64,000 nt of DNA from Deroplatys truncata (taxonomy: Eukaryota > Arthropoda > Insecta > Mantodea > Mantidae): positions 225,129,152 to 225,193,151 of the forward strand of contig CM060981.1 in NCBI GenBank assembly GCA_030765065.1, given 5' to 3'. The notes beneath the pieces were generated by a model that saw only the letters and a list, made by a program, of their open reading frames with translations, did not search any database and had not been told where the DNA came from. Shown here piece by piece: positions 35,042 through 47,114 of the stretch. Every line of letters starts with the position of its first letter. The first letter of the stretch is position 1. Both the position numbers and the translations under genes were made by a program.

Positions 35042-35594
35042 GATTAGCGATTACGTACAAATACGATGAGAATAAATAAGGAGGAGAGGAGACTGAAACA
35101 AAGCACACGTCAAAGAAACGGAACCAGAAGAAGTAAAACTAATAGATAATAAAACGTAATTAAAAGTAGTAATCATAATTACAAAGACAATAAAACAGGC
35201 TTGAGATAAGAAAGATTACACTATAAAACTCCATCATGGCCGTAAAGCTATACAAAAATAGGCAATAAAAATAATTGATGTTTAGAAATATGTGTACCGA
35301 ATATTTATTGATTGTATAAATCAGCCACACTCATACCAGACAAAAAGAAAAAAAGAGAGAAAGGTGCCAGCAAAGAAAGGCAAATGATTGGTGCTGGCAG
35401 TTACAGCACGGAGAACACTTGCGTGATACAAACAAGCGCTCTGAAGAATGCACAACACAACAACATTCAGAAATGAAAATAAGCATAGCAATCATAATAA
35501 ACCTACAAGTAATAACAAACACGCCAAGCCAAAACTCGTTAAATATGAAAGCAAACACTAGATCAGGACATCGGGAAAAAAATTAAATTGAGCG

Positions 35595-35865
35595 TTATTT
35601 ATGGACGCTCTTTAACCGCTGCGATTCTTAGCGTCCCATTCTATACTGGGCGTGAAAGACCGTACATATTTACTCAAAGGCCTGTGGTTATTTTACGTGC
35701 CGCAAATCTACGACATGGACCACCGGCTTTACTTCCCTTCCGAAGGAAACCATGTTAACGATTTTTACGCCCGAAAAAAATCCATCGCCCTCAAGTTTGA
35801 ACGCGTGACCTCGGGAACTATAGGCTAGCGTGGTACTACTAGACCACGGAGGACGACAACGTCGA
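35595..35865 (-). repeat. SINE-B copy inside the LTR element
   Basis: The minus-strand copy runs from the tRNA-like head at the right ('ggtactactagaccacgg' reversed, about 35832-35850) to the tail at the left ('aattgagcgttatttatgg' reversed). It is a full-length member and must postdate the LTR element. Confidence 0.85.
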
Positions 35866-36149
35866 GGAACGCTTCAATTCAACGACATGGACTTTATTTC
35901 ACGAGTCCTAAGGTGCTCAAGTCTTACTGCTACTCCTTTAAAGATCGACCAGAGAAGCGGAGTGTCAGTTTGACAGCAATACATGTTTGCGCGAGCTTAG
36001 AGGAAATATCTAGCAAATGGCTCACTGCACCACGCATATGGAGAAGGTCTTGTGTTCTCATCATCGTCTTTTGTTGAGCTGGTGAGCATACTTCAGGTTG
36101 CTGAAAACCTTGGGAGCATTATTTCGGGAGAAAACTCCTCGGGAAGCAG

Positions 36150-37245
36150 ATACTTTAAAGACCACATGCTAGCCAAAGGCAAACTGGGAGCAACCCAAAC
36201 ATTAGATGGACCGGAGTAGCCTGATGGTCTTCATACCGAGTAGAATTAAAAGGATATTGCGATTTGTTTAAATTATGATCCGAATAATTGTGATGCTCAT
36301 GATGTAACGCAATGACGGCGAGATTGATGTTTCTATTTACTCTTTCGACATGGAAAGCATTGGGATAGTAAGGAGTGCCTGAAATATGTTTTACCTTCTG
36401 ATAAAAACAAAACTGGTTAAACCAATTAGAGGTGAACTGCAATCCGTTATCAGAGACAATATAACGTGGAGCGCCAAATGCCGCAAATATGTTATATGTT
36501 ACCTATGAGTTTAGTGTCGGCATGAGAAGGTGTCCACGATGACCACAGCATAAGAATTCCCTTAGAATGGTCCAGGAAACGGATCTATAAAGTCTATAAA
36601 AACATCTCTAAGGGTTTGGATACTAAGTCTGATGTGAGACCACTCGCAAATCTCGTGGCGAATCTTGGCAATTCTCAGATGATCCTTAAAGGACTGCAGG
36701 TGAAAATAAGAAAAGATCGAGAATATAACCGTATCAGGCAACACGATCTTAAATTTACTGTCAAAGTTAGCGCTAGCGGTAAGCACGCAATCGCGCATGC
36801 ATGATACTGCGGGACACAAGGTCGTCCTCCAGCTGCTGTATACCTGCTCGATATGAGCCTTCCGCCACTGATGTTCAGTGATACTCATTAACAACTCCGG
36901 GAACGACATGCAGGCTTTAAAATTCGTAGCGATTGTCGAGTATGACTGAGACGGCGGGTAACAGGCTCTACAATAAGCTATCCGAATCAGGGATGTGTCT
37001 GAGCGTAAACTTAAATGCTCCAATTCGTACACTCCAGACGTCTTACGTGGAGTCGCTAACGCCCAAATGAGTGCCTGATTATCGCACACAAGCATGTATG
37101 GGACGTGCTCCAGATACGCTTTATACTTCTCGGGACCAAATAATACAGTCAAAGTTTCAACTTCGCAGATGCAGTCCTTGCTTTTAGCCTCCGACAAAGT
37201 TCGCGAGTTAAAATAAACGGTCCGGCGGCCTCCTGGAAAATCCTA
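36150..37245 (-). pseudogene. gypsy-type pol remnant: RNase H and integrase
   Basis: Minus strand, from right to left. RNase H shows 'GGRRTVYFNSRTLSEAKSKD', 'CEVETLTVLFGPEKYKAYLE' and 'YMLVCDNQALIWAL'. The integrase zinc-binding part shows 'LPDTVIFSIFSYFHL..SFKDHL' and 'DVFIDFIDPFPGPF'. The integrase core shows 'VVIVDTFS', 'IVSDNGLQFTSNWFNQF' and 'TPYYPNAFHVERVNRNIN'. The D, D and E of the integrase triad are all visible, but in different frames. The last block reads on to 'HLMFGLLP'. Frameshifts and stops make it non-functional. Confidence 0.85.
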
Positions 37246-38120
37246 AAGGAGAACTGCGGCTATGGAATTATCACTTCAGTTTGGAGTATAAGGTGCCGAT
37301 ACCTTCGCCCTAAGCAGAAACTTCAGAACAGTTCTCAACTTGGCCGCCAATGCCTCGAGAACTTGTTGGGCAGGAACGGTGTGCACAGTCGCAATCTCGC
37401 TCACACGAACAAGAAATTGCAAAACGTTTAAAGCCGATGGTATATCCAACACGTCAAAAATATCCAACAGTCTTCAAGCCACCAAAAGTTGTCAGAGATG
37501 TAGCCCTCACGGGAGCGAACAAGGGCTCAGAAATATTGGACTGCTGAATCGTGGCAGCAAGTTTGTAGAGTAGATCTCAAAACTTGTCTAAGCGCTTTAA
37601 CTCGAGGGAAAATCTTTAAATCTAGTGTATTAATATAATACTGAATGCGTGCTAAACAAACGGATTTGTTTCCCTTTTGTAGGGCTACCTTCCTGCTCCA
37701 AATCTTGTAGGACATCTCCAAGCTCCAAAAGCACCTCTAAAACACACTTTAGGAGTCTATGGTAATACACGGTTTGTCCTTGAACAGACCACTAAATTCA
37801 AAATGGCTAACTGATCAACCGCAGGAGAAGCCTGGCAATCTCGAATTTGCACCCGAAACACTAGCTCATGTTTACGCAGCCGGTCTACATACGCCAAGGT
37901 AGACGATATATTTAAACTATATAAACAGAACTCAAATACATCTATCAAAGATAAAACTATCAACACCCCCAAAACCACAGACATTCCCACCAAAATACCT
38001 GGATAATGAAATATACAATTCACGTTTAAAAGCAAATCAAAAGAAAAATAGGGTATCGTAAAATGACCGCACTCTGCTACCAATGATGCGCTCCCACTTG
38101 CGCTAAAGTAATTATTACTC
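37246..38120 (-). pseudogene. LTR element 5' internal region, unrecognisable
   Basis: This lies between the 5' LTR and the RNase H remnant, where RT and gag should be. Minus-strand frames at 37276-37467, 37527-37721 and 37757-38083 are open but carry no RT motif. 'IAAVLL' just upstream of the RNase H start fits the RT-RNase H connection ('GAVLLQ' in intact elements). Confidence 0.4.
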
Positions 38121-38687
38121 TGTAGGAAGTACCTGTATAAATCTCAAGTGAAAACAGAGGTCCAGGTTAGGAATGGATAGTCATTAAACTCAATGGTTGC
38201 CCCATTAACAGTAAATTTTCAACTTCGCACGTTGCTTTTCCTGTGAGTTGTATATGATAAACGAATATGATGTATGTTTACATATATTTTTTGAAACAGG
38301 CCACAATGAAAGCAAGAATACATGAGTATCACACTAATATACTCCCAAAAGATTTACAAACCCGATTACGTGAGCCCAAATGATTATATTGGAGTAAGAG
38401 ATAATATCCTTTAAAGCCAATAATCTACAAGCACCCGATTTAGCAACATAAATATAGCGGCACTACACAACACCAACACGGTAAAACCATTGAATTAAAA
38501 TAGCGAGATACACACAACTTCCAGATCCGTGAATTTAGTTTTGCGTGAATGAAAGAAAACGCAGTAGTAAGCTCAATAAACACTCAAACCACCATAGAGG
38601 TAGAAGGGCGTAGCGGAGTAACTCTCCAAGATTTAAGACACCGGAGCCAAACACCTACTAATTTCCTCGGTCCGGAGCAGCAGTTCA
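38121..38687 (-). repeat. 5' LTR of the gypsy-type element
   Basis: It starts TGTAGGAAGT on the + strand and ends near CAGTTCA. It is diverged from the left LTR, with many substitutions and about 100 bases less in the middle (around 38530-38620). 'ccaagatttaagacaccggag' aligns with 34973-34993 of the other copy, which extends the LTR beyond the first 410 obviously similar bases. Confidence 0.65.
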
Positions 38688-40029
38688 GGAAGCGAATCCA
38701 GAGACCCAGCGCTCAAAAGCTGGGCGACGGAGAACCGTCGAAATATCACTTTTACTTCAATTTTATAGGAAGCTAGGTTTACATCCACACATATAAATGT
38801 CTATATGTGATGTAACTATAAAGGCCGTCGTCGAATAACTATAAAAGCTGCCACATCTATAAATATTTCGCACCTTTTGGGTATCCTTAAATGTAAATGT
38901 GTTTAGCATAAAAGATGTCCATAAGAAAAAGCGAATCGATTTACATCCTATAGGTCAGCAGTAAAAATTGCTATTTGCATAGTGAGCAAATATGTTGTGT
39001 GCAATAGGTATGCTGAAAAATACGCTATGTGAAAATGCTTATAACATTGCCTACTTTCCGGTAAGTTCAGTATTTGAAAAACCTGATATGGCTAATATGG
39101 TAACTTGCTGGGTGTGATTCCCCGAAAGACTCATTTGCCTTAGGAAAGAGAAATAATTTGAAATCTGAAGTACTTATGATATGAAACGTATTATTTTGGA
39201 GGATTACGATCTAATGAATGCTGATCAGGTGAATGGCATAGTCTCGAGTCGCAAAAGGTTACGGTTTTGGTTGGTAAACTCTATTTTACAATAACTCTAT
39301 TTCCAGTACTGAAAGAAGCTCAGCAACTGAGCTGACATTCAAGGGTTCGAGTGAAAATTTACGTTTTGATTAACTAAAGTCAAGGTATATAACATCTGTT
39401 TTCTGTTCTAAGCATAGTTAATTACAAAAGTAGATTCGCCTAATTGAAGACTGTAAGTATGGGATTCAAATCCCGGAACGTTGTTTTTCCTGTTTTGACG
39501 TAATTATGAGAATGAAATTAAACGGAATTTCATGTTGCTAGAGATGAAGCATATTAACTTTGATTGGGCTTCAATTAATGCTAATGAGTTTACATACTCG
39601 CAGATGGGTGCAATTTCCCAAAAAGGTTTTGTTTTCATCAGACAAATCCAAACTCTGCCCTTTAAGACCTCTGTTTTCAATGTCCAGTTCCCAAAGGTAT
39701 TTCACGTTGCTTTCGAAAGCATAGGTCTATAGACCCAACCTATCATGTTCGCAGACTGAATCATTCACTTTGAACCCTACAGCATATCGCAGCCTGGAAA
39801 GTCTAATGATCTTTCATTCTTTCTTTTTTCATTGTAGGAGTAAAATCTACAAGAAGTAAATGATTAGGCCCAAAATTCCCCAGGGTTTCATCATTGCATC
39901 ATCAATAAATCGAATTTTTTTAAGTGATGAACATTATCCCTATCATTGCAAGGATTTGGATTTCGAAAAATCAAGGTTTCCATCACCCTATGGACTATAT
40001 TCTTATTACTATTTTGAACGGATTATCCC
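38688..40029. other. unassigned DNA
   Basis: AT-rich sequence. The short frame at 39532-39732 has no recognised motif. Small phrases are repeated locally ('atttacatcc', 38770 and 38940), but no element was identified. Confidence 0.5.
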
Positions 40030-40320
40030 AATGACTTACAAACCGATGCCTTGAGTCAGTAGCCTGTCGAAGAGTAAGAAAACTTTTGGATTACAGCATG
40101 TCCAGGATGGGTGATCAGCCCAATGACTAGAAATAAAAGGGATGAAAGGGACGATAGACAGTTCACGGATTAAATTATCCAAATCTTCCTTCGCCTAATG
40201 ATTAAGGAAAATTGAGAAAAAAAACCTTCGGTCAGATTGGTCGACCTCGAAGAGATGAATGCTGGACCTCCCGGATACGGGCCACAAACGTTACTGCCTG
40301 AACCATCCTGCTCAATTAAA
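40030..40320 (-). repeat. SINE-A copy with 5'-extended body
   Basis: The partner of the 29255-29560 copy: 'aaaccgatgccttgagtcag', 'aggatgggtgatcagccca', 'ccttcgcctaatgattaagg' and 'gtcagattggtcgacc'. The tRNA-like head is at the right ('tgaaccatcctgctcaat'). Confidence 0.75.
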
Positions 40321-40749
40321 TTTGTAATCTAAAATCTAGAACTCTTAAAATGGCAAATATAATTACTACACTTTGAAGAGAAATAACTTTCTGAAATAGC
40401 CCTGCCATTCGTCATCGAGTATTCATATCATTACCTAATGGAAAAAAATTCTAGCTTCTATCTTTTAAAGCCGACAGATAATACCTCTTTCTGTTCTGAT
40501 GTAGTATATGAACCTTGATGAGTGTTAACACAACTACTTAACATTTCGGTAAAGCAAATTTTTCGAACATTCGAAATATGTTTTTATAATGGCGATGTGT
40601 TATTTCTGTACAAGAGATATTATAGAGAAACGAATGAATCGTAGTGTTATTTTGTTAATGGAGAAAAAAGGAAGTATTTTGTTAAACCCAGTTTTCCTCC
40701 AGGGCAGGCAGGCTAAGACCTGATGAGGAACACTTGATCCCGTGTTATC
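40321..40749. other. unassigned DNA
   Basis: Nothing was recognised between the SINE-A copy and the start of the outer HLT-B element. Confidence 0.5.
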
Positions 40750-41919
40750 ACTTTCTCTACCACGTTTTGTACATATATAGTAGCTAGAGAAGGTACTATT
40801 GCAATCCAATCAAAACTACGATACCGAGATTTCACTGGAAATATATATTTTTAGGTCCCCTGAATATAAGAAAAGGTCCATGTGTGTGTCTGTGAATGTA
40901 TGTGTCTGTGAACAACATACCTCTAAAGAAAAGTCGTATGAATACCAAACTTCGTATTTAAATTCAGTACCTTTCAAAAATGCGATACGAAGATTTTCAA
41001 GAAAATCCTCCTACCCTAAACTACTTTTACATGGAACATTCTTCAAACCTTGTGATTTTCTAAAAATTGGCTCAAGCGATTTTGATTAAAAAGTCATGTA
41101 TTAAAGATATTTGCATTAAAATAAAATATATATTTTGTATTTTCTGGGAATAGCCCATGACGTCCTCTTTATTGAACGAATTTTGTATAATCTTTTATAA
41201 CCGGTAAACGTTAAGCGATTGACGAAAACGCACTACACATGAAATTTAGATCTCTTTGAAACACATAATTTATTCCAAATACATTTTTTGTGGCATCAGG
41301 CATTTTCGAGGCATCGCTAATGGTTCGAATTTTTCAATACTTAGCGTTTTTACTTTCCCTACTACGTATAGTAAAATTCGATACCGAGATTTCACCGGAA
41401 ATATATGCTTTGAGGCCCCCTGAAAATAAAAAAAAAGCATTTTTGGAAACATGTCCGTGTGGTCTGTGAACAGCATAACTCCGAAACGAACAGTCCGACA
41501 AACACCAAACTTGGTATTTAGATTTAGTATCTTCCAGAGATGCGACACGAAGGTTTTCAAAAAAATCTCCCCCAGATTACCTTTTACATAAACATCTTTC
41601 GAAAATTTTAATTTTCTCAAAAATGGCTCCAACGCTTTTCAATAAAATACCATAAGTTTAAGACTTTTTATGGCAAATGAATTGTATATCTCGAATTTTC
41701 TGGCAATGTCTCCAAAAGTATTCTTCATTGTGAATGACTTTTGCATAACTGGTAAACCATAAGTGATAGACAAAATTTTACTTAACAAAAAATGTAGATC
41801 GCGTTAAAATACACAATTTATGTCATATATTTTTTTGTTGATGGGTGAACCATTTTCGAGATATTGCCTGTTATTCCCTTAAATTTTCCAATACTTATAC
41901 TTTTTCTCAAATGGGAATT

Positions 41920-41927
41920 CGTTATTC
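41920..41927. repeat. LINE target-site duplication, left
   Basis: CGTTATTC is repeated at 44724-44731 on the other side of the LINE. In uninterrupted HLT-A copies the phrase occurs once ('aattcgttattcattttttt'). Confidence 0.8.
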
Positions 41928-44723
41928 TAGTTCTAGTTTGAAAAGGGGTGGGTTTTATGCCCAAGCACTGCGACCATAAGATCTATTGCACATCAGTTAA
42001 GTAGTCTGTTGCTCGTTATGAACTTAACCAGACTGCTAATTGAGGCTTTCGATAGTTAATCTATCTTTGGAAAGTGATTGCCAAAAATACTTGCTCTTTG
42101 ATTCGCAAGAGCTATGCAATCACATAGTGGATGACTAACAGTCTCATCTCCTTCTAGACATCTACTACAGATGGGGTTGTTAAACAATCCCATTCTGTAT
42201 AGATTAAACTTTAAGGCACAGTGTCCTGTAATGAATCCTGTTGCCCATGCAAGTCTTCTTCTACTAAGACCGCGCAAGTATTTTGCCCGGCTGTTATCCA
42301 GGTCTGTAATAAACAACTTCGAATGTCTGCAACCCTCAATGGAGTTCCAGTAGTTCTTGTGTTTTGCTTGAGCCCAGCACTTAATAGCCTGTTTCACTGG
42401 TCTGTAGGACACTCCCAGTACAGGCTCCGGACCAAAAAATGGGATTTCACTGCCAATCTTGGCTGCTTCATCTGCTTTCTCATTGCCTGGTGTACCTATG
42501 TGTCCTGGCATACACATAAGTTGAACCTTATTGTGTTCAGCCAGTGTCATTAAGGATTCCTGTCATTCTGAGACGAGATTTGATTTTATTGATGGTGATT
42601 CAAGTGCTTTAAGAGCAGCTTGACTGTCTGAGAGGATAAGAACACTTCTATTCTTATACCTCCTTTTAATGTTTTCCATAACACTGGCTAGTATTGCATA
42701 AACCTCAGCCTGGAAAACTGTAGCTAAGGTACCAAGACTATAAGAAATCTTGGTGCCATTACCGTAAAGCCTAGCCCCGGTTCCTGATTTGGTTCTAGAA
42801 CCTTCAGTATACCAGATTGGGCCTTTGTTATTATGAGGTTTTACCAGTCTTTCCCATTCACTCCGCTGTGGATAGGAGACCGTAAATTTCAAATCAAACT
42901 TGAATCTTGTTTCAAGAATATCAGTTCCCATGTTGAGTATCTGTTGTACATTCTTATCCCAAGGAAGCTTGGGATGATCAATATGTCCAGTATTAGACAC
43001 TTTGGTTTGGCGACAAATACGCTGATACGCGATCATGGCTTCCGCCTTCATCCATATATGGAGAGGTGTGAGCGCAATCAGCATCTCCATTGCCGCAGTT
43101 GGAGTAGTTTTGAAGGCTCCCATAATGGAAATGCAGAAGGTCCTCTGTAATTTACAGAGTTCCTTTCTGCACACCTTTAGATTAACTCTAGGCCACCACA
43201 TCAGTGCGGCATAAGAGAATATAGGTCTCACCATGACAGTGTATATACAATACACTATACTAGGTTTCAGATCCCATGTCTTACCAAGCATACCTCTACA
43301 TGTCCAAAAGACTCTGTAGGCTTTGCTAATACATAAATCCATGTAATGTTTCCAAGTTAATTTCTTGTCTAAAACAAGCCCAAGATGTTTAACTTGTGTT
43401 GAATAGGGCACTACTTCACCAAAGAGAGAGAGCGTCTGGTTAAATCAGACCCCCTTCTCCTGGTGAAGAGTACCACTAATGTTTTGCTTGGATTAACAGT
43501 TAGATTATTCATCTTGCACCAAGCTTCCACTTTCTTAAGCGCCATTTGTAGCACTTGAGAAACTATGTGAGGAAATTTCCCTCTTATGATTATTGCAATA
43601 TCATCTGCAAAACCAACTGTGAAGTAACCATCACTATTGAGTGCGCAAAGAAGTGTGTCCACTACAAGGTTCCATAGCAGGGGTGATAAAACAGCCCCCT
43701 GCGGGCAGTCCCTCTCCGTGGACACATCCAGCGTCTCCCCGCATAGATTCATGGTTATCTTCCTATGTTGTAAAGACAAAACGTATCCCTCACAAAGAAG
43801 TGAAGGTACATCGTGTCCATAAAGGGCGTTCGACACTACATCACAAGATGTCCTCTCAAACGCACCTCCAACATCAGGAAAAGCACGAATGGCTATTTAT
43901 CTGGTGTTAAGCGCCTTCTCAATAGTCGAGACCACTTGATGAAGTGCTGCTTCCGTTGATTTCCCTATTTGATAGGAAAATTGGTACTTGTTTAATGGAT
44001 GTTCCATTAAACCACAATCCCTAATGTGCCTATCCACTAACCTCTTCAGAGTTTTAAGCATAAAAGAGGAGAGACTTATAGGGCGATAAGTCCTGGCCTG
44101 GGCGTAACTAGGGTATAAACACCACCTTTGTTTGTCTCCAAGCCACGGGTATATATCCATAGGCTAGGCAAACTCTAAAAATACCACAAAGTAGACATTG
44201 AACTGAATCAATACCATATTGTAGAAATGCAGGGATGATTAAATCTGGGCCTGCCGATTTATATGGTCCAAACGACATAACAACCCATCGTATTTTAGTG
44301 ACATTGACTACGCTCCTGATTAGGTTCCAATCCTCTCTGTCCAAAGAAAGATAGTCCAGATTTGGTTGCCCCTTCACAGAATTGCTGTCATTGTCTACCT
44401 TAAAGTCTGGAAAGTGAGCCCTCGCAAGTTGCAAGAGCGTCTCAGAACCAGACTGTGTGTACGTGCCATCAGGCAGTTTAATAGTGCTCACAACTTTTTT
44501 AACACCCTTTGCCATGTGTTTCATGAATCTTGCACTGCTGGGAACATTCTCCATCTCCTGGCAGTACTTCCTCCACGAAATCCTTTTGGCTTTGCGTGTT
44601 TCTTTATTATAATTGGTGAGGGCTTGTCTATATGAATCCCAATCACCAGTTCTTTTTGGAAGTCTAAATAATTTCCTTGCTTTCTTCCTAAGTCTGCTTA
44701 ACTCTTTAGTCCACTAAGGCACA
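41928..44723 (-). mobile_element. 5'-truncated RNase H-bearing LINE
   Basis: This is a non-LTR retrotransposon of 2.8 kb inserted in reverse. Its 3' end at the left is made of CTAGAA-type repeats on the minus strand ('caaactagaactaga') instead of poly(A). Its 5' end is truncated inside ORF2, after the endonuclease domain, which is absent. An exact 8-bp duplication flanks it. Gene content and order fit the I/LOA/jockey group. Confidence 0.85.
42056..44715 (-). pseudogene. LINE ORF2 pseudogene: RT and RNase H
   Basis: Minus strand, in order. Linker: 'WTKELSRLRKKARKLFRLPK', 'RTGDWDSYRQALTNYNKE'. RT: 'GPYKSAGPDLIIPAFLQYG', 'WRQTKVVFIP', 'YRPISLSSFMLKTLKRLVDR', 'LNKYQFSYQIGKSTEAALHQ', 'ERDCPQGAVLSPLLWNL', the catalytic 'GFADDIAIIIRG', then 'VKHLGLVLDKKLTWKHY'. 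RNase H: 'IWYTEGSRTKSGTGARLYG' (WTDGS expected, so the first Asp is Glu), 'FQAEVYAILASV', 'ILSDSQAALKAL', 'MPGHIGTPGNEKADEAAK'. C-terminus: 'GFITGHCALKFNLYRMGL' and 'CSRCLEGDETVSHPLCDC'. Frame changes near 44130, 43870, 43411 and 42555 and at least one stop break it. The RT box FADD is intact. It is the best preserved coding remnant in the window. Confidence 0.9.
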
Positions 44724-44731
44724 CGTTATTC
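44724..44731. repeat. LINE target-site duplication, right
   Basis: CGTTATTC is identical to 41920-41927. Confidence 0.8.
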
Positions 44732-44915
44732 ACTTTTTTGTCTTGGATATGCAAAGAGTATTAATCTGTGGCAAAGAGAATGGTGCTGCACATAGCAACC
44801 AGTTATTAAGAGATATGTATATGGTTAAAGGCTAGAGGGTTTCTATATTGTCCTTGGAAATACAAAACAAGGGGAACATAGTAGGCCTTAAGCGATAGTC
44901 AAATAATTTTTATAT

Positions 44916-45548
44916 TGAGAAATAAACGAACTACTATGATTTAGTGAACGATTATTTGAACCTATTTCGTAAGATCGTCTCATTTTATTCATTCATATAT
45001 TATTTGTTATAGTACCATTTTCAGGTGTTTCTGTTTCGGTTTCTGTTCTTTGTTTACTGGTTTACGTTTTAAAACATTTCATTATGCCTAGTAAGAAACG
45101 AACCAGTTTTAATTTTAATGTTAAGAAGTAGTTTTCCGTGAAAGCACCCAAAGTGATTGCTGGCACCTTGAGCCAAAATAACGACATATTTGGCGATGTT
45201 AAAAACACACGGTACACAAGCAACTCGGTGATGGCGTTATGTTTTTCAACTGTAATAAATATTGATGCTTGGAGTTCTGAAGTAATGATAAAATTCTTCA
45301 TTTGGCAATGATTTGCACTTAAAATCAACTTCAAATTACAATGCTGTTATGCCATATTCGCCTTACTTGTGCGCTGATGAGGTTTGTGCTGCAGGATATT
45401 GTAATTGATGATGTAAAAGTAATCTGCAATGCAGTGATAAATAATTTTGCATTACAAGGGATCATACCGAGGGATTTAGGCAGTGTGTTAAAAACATTTT
45501 CCAGTGCTATCACTACGGTGTGTTTACTGCAAAGTTAAAATCTATAGC
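44916..45548 (+). other. non-HLT segment inside HLT-A
   Basis: About 630 bases lie between two HLT-A parts and have no counterpart in any other HLT copy here. The + strand has an ATG at 45084 (MPSKKRTSFNFNVKK, then a stop) followed in the same frame by 'FSVKAPKVIAGTLSQNNDIF'. A second frame reads 'DIVIDDVKVICNAVINNFAL'. The look is of a decayed coding or cDNA fragment. I cannot name it. It could be a captured host sequence, a separate insertion, or part of an unknown repeat. Confidence 0.4.
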
Positions 45549-46047
45549 TCTTATTTTTTTGTCCTGGTAATGCATAGAGAACGGAATACTCCACGTAGCA
45601 ACCAGCTCTTAAAATATTTGACTATCGCTTAAAGCCTACCAATTCCCCTTGTATCTACTACAAGAAAATTAGCAATAAGATTAACATCTCGATATCTCGA
45701 TTAACATGAAGCATATTGAGAATAATTTTTACAAGAGTAGAGAAAATCATGTGAGTGTAACACATCAGCTCTTTTTTCAAGTGCTGCAAACATTCAGCTG
45801 TTTCTTAAGTTTCCATTGAAACAGTATGGCATTATAAGGCCAGCGTATAACGTCCATTTCTTAAACATTTGACTATCGCTGTTCTCTTTGTATGTATAAC
45901 GAAATGTGTAAATTAACTATTTCTGTAAAAATTTATTTGGATTAAAATGAAGTAGTTATAAAAATAAGCTGTAGTAAGACTGATTTGTATACTCTAATAA
46001 ACGACAGAAGGTAGAGAAAGTAATGTGAATGTATCACATTGAATTTG

Positions 46048-46339
46048 TTCTTCTAACACAGGGATTATGATGATTGTTTTGTAGTTTCTCCATTTAGAAT
46101 TCTAACACACACCCTCCTAGTGGAATAATCAATTCCTTTGCATTTTATTCCCATCTTCCGACAGCCATATTAATTCACAGTTATTTAAATGTTTCTGTCA
46201 CTGTACAAATTCATGCTAGTTTTTCTTCCTCCTAATTGTCTTCTGTAGTCCTAGGAGAATGCTCTTTCCTTGGAGCGAGCAATCCTGCAATCTGTGCAAC
46301 ACCTTCTCACGTCACGAAACCTCAAAGTGCACTTGAAAC
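46048..46339. other. unassigned DNA
   Basis: Short unassigned spacer between the HLT-B end and a SINE-A copy. Confidence 0.5.
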
Positions 46340-46525
46340 ACGAGAAAGAAACGAATGAAAGGAAATCGTGCTAGAAAAGAAGCCAATCTAGCATTCGCCT
46401 ACCTACCGGGGAAGGACAGAAAAAATCTGGTCAAAGTGGCCGGCCCGACGGGAATCGAACCTGTAACATCCCAAATGCGAGACTTAGACTTCACCGCGGA
46501 GGCATCTCGCTCAAGCTGGGTGATA
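46340..46525 (-). repeat. SINE-A copy, short form
   Basis: On the minus strand the head 'gagcgagatgcctccgcgg' at about 46490-46512 is box A-like. GGTTCGATTCCCG (46448-46460 reversed) is a good box B. The body 'agcattcgcctacc' and '-ggaaatcgtgctagaaaag' follow. Confidence 0.75.
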
Positions 46526-47114
46526 CACGACACAGCTGAACCGCCGGGGACGAAGGCTTGAGAGAACGTTGGAACTGAAAATAAGGATGCAGCGCAAAGG
46601 CAAACAAATAAGATTACACCCAGATGCCAAAAGCAAACCAGAACGCGGCTTTAAGCCTTTCGCAATAAAAAGAGGATGCGCAAGTCCCGCAAAAAAGTAA
46701 GCAGTCATGTTTCCACGTAAAACTTGGGAAACGAACTGTAAGCAGGATTTATGTTGCACCGCGAACTGGGAGCTGTTTATAGCTACACACTCCAGCTGAC
46801 AATCTTCCAATTTTCCGGAATAATTGGAGAGGTAGACGGGGAAAACTCAACTTCAACAAAGCAAAACCTACTCCCCAAATCTAATAGAGGGCTTTCCGGA
46901 GATGGGTAAAGCCGAAATCAAAGAACCAGAAACGAGACATTAAATTGCCCACGATAACTTCTATCCTCAAGGAGGAGTATTCGTAGAAAGTGTGGACGAG
47001 CACTTTTCTAAGATTAACCATTATCGTATACTCTTGTTGCTTGAAGTCGCTGAACTAATTTCTGCATCCTTTCCGTTCACTCACTATGTGAAATCGTAAT
47101 ATTAGTTTAAAAAA
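46526..47114. other. unassigned DNA
   Basis: Moderately GC, purine-rich on the + strand. No coding motif was recognised. It ends in an A-run at which the next HLT copy is inserted. Confidence 0.45.

Larger units (their letters stand above)
34376..38687 (-). mobile_element. Ty3/gypsy-type LTR retrotransposon, decayed
   Basis: Two direct repeats of about 0.57-0.67 kb flank pol remnants on the minus strand. The 3' LTR is therefore at the left and the 5' LTR at the right. The length of about 4.3 kb is short for the group because gag, protease and most of RT are missing or unrecognisable, and because of a SINE-B insertion at 35595-35865. No target-site duplication was found, and the primer binding site and polypurine tract could not be identified, in line with great age. 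Confidence 0.75.
41352..45770 (+). mobile_element. HLT-A copy nested in HLT-B, itself interrupted
   Basis: It starts ACTTTCCCTACTACGTATAG after TTTTT. A LINE insertion at 41928-44723 interrupts it, with duplicated CGTTATTC. It continues at 44732-44915, then meets about 630 bases of foreign sequence. A further HLT-A 3' part at 45549-45770 ends with GTAGAGAAAAT and the hairpin, followed by a T-run. The 44732-44915 and 45549-45770 parts overlap in content (both begin at the 'ttttttgtc' position) and belong to slightly different variants, so one of them may be a separate insertion. Confidence 0.65.
40750..46047 (+). mobile_element. HLT-B copy split by HLT-A and more
   Basis: The 5' end ACTTTCTCTACC is at 40750. 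The body runs through a short GT tract (40879-40912) to 41351. It resumes at about 45772 with 'caagtgctgcaaacattcag' and ends 'gtagagaaagtaatgtg..cacatt' at about 46045. Joining 41351 to 45772 restores the sequence order of the B copy at 52225-53058 ('ttcaatac', T-run, 'caagt', 'cagttgtttct'). Confidence 0.75.
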
